Part shown: positions 1-5,181 of the stretch, one piece after another
Numbering within the stretch: position 1 is the stretch's first letter
Layout: each line of letters begins with the position of its first letter
Assembly (NCBI GenBank): GCA_013695405.1
Contig: JACDAO010000227.1
Location: 1-5,181 of the forward strand
Length of the DNA stretch: 5,181 nt
Source: Acidobacteriota bacterium
GTDB lineage: Bacteria > Acidobacteriota > Vicinamibacteria > Vicinamibacterales > Vicinamibacteraceae
Reading direction: 5' to 3'
The notes under the pieces: generated by a model
What the model saw: the letters and a program-made list of their open reading frames with translations, nothing else
Told to the model about the DNA's origin: nothing
The model's database searches: none
Position numbers and translations under genes: made by a program

Positions 1-667
1 GGCGCTGGACGAGGGCGTGATCCGCCGCGCCCTGGCGACGCGCCTGGGCACGCACCCGCAGGTGCCGCCGGCACACTCGGCCAAGAAGATCGGCGGCCAG
101 CGTGCCTACGAACTGGCGCGCCGCGGCGGCGAGGTCGATCTGCCACCGGTCAGCGTCACCGCGTTCCGTCTCGACCTGACCCGTTGGGATCCGGATGCCG
201 CGCGGGCGGTCGTCGAGCTGGACACCTCGGCCGGCTACTACGTGCGCAGCCTCGCGCGCGAGTTGGGCGAGCAGGTCGGCGTCCCGGCCCATCTGGCGGC
301 GCTGAGGCGGACCGCGAGCAGCGAGTTCACGCTCGAGCAGTCGCGCCCACTCGACGAGCTGCTGACGGTCTCGGTCGAGGCCCTCACGGACTGGTGCCTG
401 CCGCTCGGCGCGCTGCTGCCATCGTGGCCGGCGGTGGTGTTGACCGAGGCACAGCAGCAGGCGGCCGGTCGAGGCCAGGTGGTAGCGCTGGAGCCGGGCC
501 AGGACGACTCAGACGGCGCGGAGGGCACGCGGGTACGACTGCTCGACCAGGCCGGCACCCTGCTGGCGGTGGCTCGTCTGCTCGAGCGGCCCGTCCCGGC
601 CGTCCACGCCGACATCGTTCTGCTACCGCCAGCTCCTCCGAATGCGCTATCATTCGGGGTTCGCTGA
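1..667 (+). CDS. truB: tRNA pseudouridine(55) synthase TruB, 3' part (N-terminus outside window)
   Basis: TruB converts uridine 55 to pseudouridine in the T-loop of most cytoplasmic tRNAs. The first complete codon is at base 2, and 221 residues are visible before the TGA at 665-667. A full TruB is about 300 residues, so roughly the first third is missing, including the catalytic-Asp region (family motif GxLDPxA). Visible family landmarks, numbered from the first full codon, are the QVPPAHSAKK block (20-29, matching the QxPPxxSAxK motif), YELARRG about ten residues later, and DTSAGYYVRSLARELG (74-89), equivalent to the CSxGTYIRxLxxDLG motif. This is followed by an AHLxxLRR segment and a C-terminal PUA-like tail (GRGQVV...GTLLAVARLLERP). 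It lies 87 bases upstream of rpsO on the same strand, the usual truB-rpsO-pnp order. The start codon and catalytic Asp cannot be checked here. Family assignment is secure; the truncation is only the window edge. Confidence 0.95.
   Translation, partial: ALDEGVIRRALATRLGTHPQVPPAHSAKKIGGQRAYELARRGGEVDLPPVSVTAFRLDLTRWDPDAARAVVELDTSAGYYVRSLARELGEQVGVPAHLAALRRTASSEFTLEQSRPLDELLTVSVEALTDWCLPLGALLPSWPAVVLTEAQQQAAGRGQVVALEPGQDDSDGAEGTRVRLLDQAGTLLAVARLLERPVPAVHADIVLLPPAPPNALSFGVR
636..659 (+). promoter_or_regulatory. Hairpin inside the 3' end of truB
   Basis: A stem-loop whose left arm is 636-644 and right arm 651-659, with the six-base loop CGCTAT. Seven pairs are perfect (CCGAATG with CATTCGG); a T.G wobble and a C-G pair extend it to nine. 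No T-tract follows, so it is not an obvious intrinsic terminator. It lies about 95 bases before the rpsO start, so it could be part of the rpsO leader, an RNA-processing site, or chance structure in GC-rich coding DNA. The loop and right arm also contain TATCAT (648-653), which resembles a -10 box but has no convincing -35 partner. Confidence 0.4.
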
Positions 668-687
668 CGCCTGAGGCTTCGGCGTCA
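665..687 (+). promoter_or_regulatory. Hairpin on the truB stop codon, upstream of rpsO
   Basis: Perfect seven-base inverted repeat: TGACGCC (665-671, starting with the truB stop TGA) pairs with GGCGTCA (681-687) across a nine-base loop. It starts only five bases after the previous hairpin, so the two form a tandem pair. No T-run follows, which argues against a normal intrinsic terminator. It may be a partial attenuator, an RNase processing site between truB and rpsO, or part of an S15 autoregulatory leader. Only the pairing is seen; the role is inferred. Confidence 0.4.
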
Positions 688-741
688 CTTCACAGGAGAA
701 CGACGACGGACTGGCGCTCGCAAGGCGGCTGGACCGATCGC

Positions 742-746
742 GGAGG
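742..746 (+). promoter_or_regulatory. Ribosome binding site of rpsO
   Basis: GGAGG, eight bases before the GTG at 755. This strong Shine-Dalgarno sequence at normal spacing decides the non-ATG start of rpsO. Confidence 0.85.
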
Positions 747-754
747 CAGCACCC

Positions 755-1024
755 GTGGCATTGACCAAGGACCGCAAGACCAACCTCATCGAGGAGTACC
801 GCCATCACGAGGCCGACACCGGCTCGCCTGAAGTGCAGGTGGCGATTCTCAGCGAGCGCATCACGTACCTGACCGAGCACTTCAAGACCCACGCGAAGGA
901 CCATCACTCGCGTCGCGGTCTCCTCATGCTGGTCGGCCAGCGTCGTCGGTTGCTCGACTACGTGAAGGCCAAGAACCTCGACCGGTACGCGCAGCTGATC
1001 AAGCGTCTCGGCATCCGCAAGTAG
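755..1024 (+). CDS. rpsO: 30S ribosomal protein S15
   Basis: S15 is a primary 16S rRNA-binding protein. It binds the junction of helices 20, 21 and 22 in the central domain and nucleates platform assembly of the 30S subunit. The product is 89 residues, the standard length. The family core is intact: GSPEVQVA (23-30), [15 protein letters not shown], then the [10 protein letters not shown] block (48-57), with the rRNA-contacting His42, Asp49 and Ser52 in their known positions. It ends with the usual basic LGIRK tail before TAG. The start is GTG at 755, supported by GGAGG eight bases upstream and by the family N-terminus (A-L-T-K-D after the initiator). It sits between truB and pnp and is followed 12 bases later by a terminator. 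In some bacteria S15 represses its own mRNA through the leader; here the 87-base gap after truB and the tandem hairpins before it leave room for that, but no specific S15 site could be demonstrated. Confidence 0.98.
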   Translation: MALTKDRKTNLIEEYRHHEADTGSPEVQVAILSERITYLTEHFKTHAKDHHSRRGLLMLVGQRRRLLDYVKAKNLDRYAQLIKRLGIRK

Positions 1025-1036
1025 CGGAGACACGCG

Positions 1037-1070
1037 AAGGACGGGAGCCGGCTCCCGTCCTTTGTCGTTT
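1037..1070 (+). terminator. Rho-independent terminator after rpsO
   Basis: A perfect 26-base inverted repeat. The left arm AAGGACGGGAGCC (1037-1049) is exactly complementary to the right arm GGCTCCCGTCCTT (1050-1062), so the folded RNA would have about 10-11 pairs and a 4-6 base GCCGGC-derived loop. The tail TTTGTCGTTT (1061-1070) is T-rich but interrupted. It lies 12 bases after the rpsO stop. The imperfect T-tract suggests incomplete termination, allowing some read-through into pnp as in the E. coli rpsO-pnp arrangement. The read-through is inference. Confidence 0.85.
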
Positions 1071-1215
1071 ACCCCTCCGTCTCTCGCCGCACGGGTACGG
1101 CAGGCCCGGCCGGATCGTGGATTCGGCCGTGTGGCCCCGCTCGAGCGGTGTTCGATCGCACCGCACCACTGCCAGGGCGGACAGGTCCCTGGCCGAGACC
1201 AAGACAGGGAACCCC
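1071..1215 (+). promoter_or_regulatory. Structured 5' leader of pnp
   Basis: The 145 bases between the rpsO terminator and the pnp ATG hold three structures. First, a long hairpin at 1103-1136: CGGCCGGA (1107-1114) pairs with TTCGGCCG (1122-1129; one G.T wobble) around a seven-base loop, and GGCC (1103-1106) with GGCC (1133-1136) extends the stem past a three-base bulge. Second, a perfect 12-base palindrome CCGCTCGAGCGG (1137-1148) directly abuts it. Third, GCCAGGG (1171-1177) pairs with CCCTGGC (1187-1193) around a nine-base loop. TCCCTG (1186-1191) of that right arm can instead pair with CAGGGA (1205-1210), the ribosome binding site. In E. coli, PNPase represses its own mRNA after RNase III cuts a leader stem; this layout is compatible with such control but the mechanism is inferred. 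No clear -35/-10 promoter is visible. Confidence 0.5.
1206..1210 (+). promoter_or_regulatory. Ribosome binding site of pnp
   Basis: AGGGA, five bases before the ATG at 1216. It is moderate in strength and slightly close, but is the only purine-rich element near the start the family alignment supports. It is also complementary to TCCCT at 1186-1190, so it can be masked by upstream leader RNA. Confidence 0.65.
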
Positions 1216-3318
<2,103 letters not shown>

Positions 3319-3347
3319 CCGCGTCCCGCACTCCTCATCCGGCTGAA

Positions 3348-3387
3348 ACGAGAGGGCGGCACCCGACGGTGTCGCCCTCTCGTCGTT
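3348..3387 (+). terminator. Rho-independent terminator after pnp
   Basis: A long stem-loop: the left arm 3348-3362 (ACGAGAGGGCGGCAC) pairs with the right arm 3369-3383 (GTGTCGCCCTCTCGT). All 15 pairs form, with one G.T wobble (3359 with 3372); closing C3363-G3368 gives a CGAC tetraloop. It lies 29 bases after the pnp stop. The tail (CGTT, 3384-3387) is poor in T, so termination relies on stem strength or on Rho. It separates pnp from the cupredoxin gene. Bases 3388-3469 show no further convincing structure or a clear promoter. Confidence 0.8.
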
Positions 3388-3469
3388 CACCGGACCCTCA
3401 CCAGCGATCGGCGGGCGTCTGCACCACGGCAAGAGGCGCTCGCCGTCGTGTTACGGTTGCCACACGCGT

Positions 3470-3850
3470 ATGTCGCTTCGGCTCCCCGCACGCCTCACCC
3501 GCCGGCGTTGGCTCGGGCTGCTCGGCTCGGTGGTGGCCGTTCCGGCTGCCGGCCAGCCCGATCCCGACACCCCGGGACGTCAGCGCATCGAGCTGACGGC
3601 TCGCAAGTATCGCTTCGAGCCCGAGGTCATCGACGTACGGCGCAACGACGTGGTGCGCCTGACTGTGACTTCCCTCGACATCGCCCACAGCTTCACCGTC
3701 GATGCCTATCGCATCCAGAAGCGGATTGCGCCGGGGGCCGCCGTGACGTTCGAGTTCCGGGCGGACGAGGTCGGCCGCTTTCCGTTCTACTGCAGCATGC
3801 GGCTCGATGCCGGCTGCCAGGAGATGCGCGGCGAGTTGATCGTCCGATGA
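3470..3850 (+). CDS. Exported small cupredoxin-like protein with unusual metal-site motif
   Basis: A 126-residue protein, probably a periplasmic or membrane-anchored copper-binding or electron-transfer protein. The N-terminus has a twin-arginine-like signal: TRRRWLG (10-16) fits S/T-R-R-x-F-L-K, followed by a hydrophobic stretch to about 27 and a likely cleavage near Ala26-Gly28. The mature part is a single beta-sandwich domain of about 95 residues, like cytochrome oxidase subunit II and plastocyanin-type cupredoxins. Typical strands include the DIAHSFTVDAY segment (70-80) and the FPFYC...MRGELIV end (104-125). Potential ligands are His73, Cys108, Cys116 and Met119. In CuA sites the loop is CxxxCxxxHxxM; here the spacing fits but the second Cys is Leu112 and the His is Cys116. 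ATG 3470 is the only start that gives the signal peptide; no good ribosome binding site precedes it, so the mRNA may be leaderless. It lies 151 bases after pnp, beyond its terminator, and so is probably separately transcribed. The partner is unknown. The fold is likely; the bound metal is uncertain. Confidence 0.8.
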   Translation: MSLRLPARLTRRRWLGLLGSVVAVPAAGQPDPDTPGRQRIELTARKYRFEPEVIDVRRNDVVRLTVTSLDIAHSFTVDAYRIQKRIAPGAAVTFEFRADEVGRFPFYCSMRLDAGCQEMRGELIVR

Positions 3851-3894
3851 CCGCGGACGGGGACCGCGCTACGCCCCCTGAAACGCTGTCATGC

Positions 3895-3910
3895 TGAAAT
3901 TGTGAAATTG
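3895..3910. repeat. Tandem 8-base direct repeat in an AT-rich gap
   Basis: TGAAATTG occurs twice back to back (3895-3902 and 3903-3910), between the two convergent stop codons in otherwise very GC-rich DNA. It is not an inverted repeat and forms no hairpin. There is no strong terminator in the 60-base gap 3851-3910, only a weak five-pair stem (CGCGG 3852-3856 with CCGCG 3864-3868). The function is unknown and it may be chance. Confidence 0.5.
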
Positions 3911-5181
3911 TCACCGCAGCGTCTGCCGGACGGCCTCGAGGTACTGCGACCAGTCGTAGTGGGTGATGTCGTGGCCGCCGCTGCGCACGTGATAGCGCAG
4001 GCGTTGCCCGACCGGCCGGTCCACGGCCGGCATCCTGGTGACTCGCAGGCCGGTCACCCCGAGGAACGTGTAGGCCTCGTCGGCGGCGACCGCAGCCAGG
4101 AACTCGCCGCGCGGGTCGGCCCAGCGATCGTCGATCGCGCTGGCCACGTAGAGTGATCGCGGTGCGCACAACGCCAGCAACTGGTGCTGATCAATCGGCA
4201 GATCAGCCTCTCGATGCCCGTAGGTCGCAAAGCGCGGGCAGAACCAGTGCGGGAACGCGGTGGTGATCCGGGCCACGTCCTCTCCGTAGAGACGACGACT
4301 CAGCGCGGCACCGGCACAGCCCGAGTCGTTGGACACCACCATCGCGAACTGCTCGTCCTGGGCCCCGGCCCACAGCGCGGCCTTCCCCAGCCGGCTGTGG
4401 CCGATCACCACGGCGCGGGTCGGGTCCAGGCCGATCATCGACACGGCGGCCCGACGCATCTCGGACAACCCGAACGCCCACATGCCGACTGCGCCCCAGC
4501 GCTCGGGAGCCGCACTCGCCGGCAGGCTCGCCGTGTCGACCAACCGCGCCACGCCTTCGCCGACGTGCGCCGGATCGTCGGGCGCGAAGTCGCCGCAGTA
4601 CGCGGTCATCACGGCGCAGTCGCGCCGCAGGATCAGATCGAGTGGCCAGCGCGTCGCCATCGTGCCGCGGGAGCGTTCGGTGGCGCGGTGGTCGCGGATG
4701 AAGTGCTGCTCGCTCGCACGCATCCACCGGTCCGAGAGGCGGATCCCGGGGTCGGCGTTGGTGGAGTGGTTGCCGAAGAAGTTGAGGCCGACGAAGACCG
4801 GCACCGGCCGGTCATGCGCCGGCCGATAGAGCAGCACGTCGACTGGTGGCATGCCGGGCCACACCAGCTGGAACTGCTGCCGCCGCGCCCGCCCCTCCAG
4901 CGCCGGCGTCGCCGCTTCGACCTCGCGCACCGTCGCGGCCGGCAGCCGCGGTGGCGTCCATCCGTAGACCTGCGCGGAGAACAAATCGAGCAACTCGCGC
5001 CGCCGCGCCGGCCAGTCGCGCCGATGCTGCAGGCGTGCCCCACCCTGGAAGGCGAGCAGCGGCGGCAGCGTATACGGCGGGACGCGGGCCTCGTCGTACT
5101 GCGGCTCGGTCGGTTGGCTGCGGGCGGTCAGCGTGCCCAACGCACCCAGGGCCGCGGACAGCGTGAAGTTTCGACGCGTGA
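3911..5181 (-). CDS. CE15 glucuronoyl esterase (4-O-methyl-glucuronoyl methylesterase), Tat-exported; 5' end outside window
   Basis: CE15 enzymes cut the ester between (4-O-methyl-)glucuronic acid side chains of glucuronoxylan and lignin alcohols, helping separate lignin from hemicellulose. The visible 422 residues, counted from the first full codon (5179-5177), form an alpha/beta-hydrolase with CE15 landmarks. These are NFFGNHST (from 133), RRDCAVMTAYCGDFAPDD, a WAFGLSEM segment before the nucleophile, GHSRLGKAALW (260-270, nucleophile Ser262), SNDSGCAGAALSRRLYGE, FPHWFC, LPIDQHQLLALCAPR, IDDRWADPRGEF and the catalytic His in GGHDITHYDW (His403). The reading frame stays open to the window edge and begins TRRNFTLSAALGALGTL, a twin-arginine signal whose start codon lies beyond 5181. 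A TTG at 5140 would cut that signal off and is rejected. Asp285 sits at the canonical acid position (Glu in fungal members), and Asp351 at the alternative bacterial position. It is convergent with the cupredoxin gene. Family assignment is strong; activity and substrate are inferred. Confidence 0.9.
   Translation of the reverse strand, partial: TRRNFTLSAALGALGTLTARSQPTEPQYDEARVPPYTLPPLLAFQGGARLQHRRDWPARRRELLDLFSAQVYGWTPPRLPAATVREVEAATPALEGRARRQQFQLVWPGMPPVDVLLYRPAHDRPVPVFVGLNFFGNHSTNADPGIRLSDRWMRASEQHFIRDHRATERSRGTMATRWPLDLILRRDCAVMTAYCGDFAPDDPAHVGEGVARLVDTASLPASAAPERWGAVGMWAFGLSEMRRAAVSMIGLDPTRAVVIGHSRLGKAALWAGAQDEQFAMVVSNDSGCAGAALSRRLYGEDVARITTAFPHWFCPRFATYGHREADLPIDQHQLLALCAPRSLYVASAIDDRWADPRGEFLAAVAADEAYTFLGVTGLRVTRMPAVDRPVGQRLRYHVRSGGHDITHYDWSQYLEAVRQTLR

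Noticed and set aside
648..653. TATCAT as a -10 promoter box for rpsO
   Set aside because: There is no acceptable -35 sequence at 16-18 bases, and the six bases are part of a hairpin that explains them equally well.
1117..1215. In-frame extension of pnp to GTG 1117
   Set aside because: The extra 33 residues do not resemble PNPase N-termini, would make the protein unusually long, and run through the leader hairpins. ATG 1216 has a ribosome binding site and fits the family start.
3852..3868. Possible terminator after the cupredoxin gene
   Set aside because: Only five pairs (CGCGG with CCGCG) and no T-tract; too weak to call.
4329..4829. Plus-strand open frame opposite the CE15 esterase
   Set aside because: It is antisense to a well-supported gene with a complete catalytic motif set; it has no recognisable domain and composition typical of a shadow frame.

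Overview
This window reads as a high-GC (roughly two-thirds G+C) Gram-negative-type bacterial chromosome. A conserved translation/RNA-decay block, truB (3' part) - rpsO - pnp, occupies the first two thirds. Two exported accessory proteins fill the rest. The mix of a periplasmic cupredoxin, a Tat-exported bacterial-type CE15 glucuronoyl esterase and this housekeeping block suggests a soil or plant-litter bacterium. Acidobacteriota is my best guess, but that is inference from gene style and not from a marker comparison.

Layout. Positions 1-667 (+) hold the C-terminal 221 residues of TruB (tRNA U55 pseudouridine synthase). The end of truB carries two closely spaced hairpins, one inside the coding region and one on the stop codon. 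rpsO (755-1024, +, GTG start) encodes a full-length 89-residue ribosomal protein S15 and is followed by a perfect inverted-repeat terminator (1037-1062). A 150-base structured leader then precedes pnp (1216-3318, +), a complete 700-residue polynucleotide phosphorylase with both RNase PH cores, the helical domain, KH and S1. A second long terminator hairpin (3348-3383) closes this block.

Downstream, 3470-3850 (+) encodes a small exported cupredoxin-like protein with a twin-arginine-like signal. Its metal-site motif keeps CuA spacing but with altered ligands. Converging on it from the other strand, 3911-5181 (-) encodes a CE15 glucuronoyl (4-O-methyl-glucuronoyl) esterase. Its twin-arginine signal peptide runs to the window edge, so its start codon lies outside the window.

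How they fit together. truB, rpsO and pnp form the widely conserved cluster linking tRNA modification, 30S assembly and 3'-5' RNA decay, and transcription probably reads partly through the rpsO terminator into pnp. The cupredoxin and the esterase are independent envelope proteins, and nothing links them functionally beyond shared Tat-type export. I see no CRISPR array, mobile element, tRNA or rRNA, and no evidence of a new multigene system. The most worthwhile oddities are the altered copper site, the mutually exclusive pairings in the pnp leader, and the Asp at the canonical acid position of the esterase.
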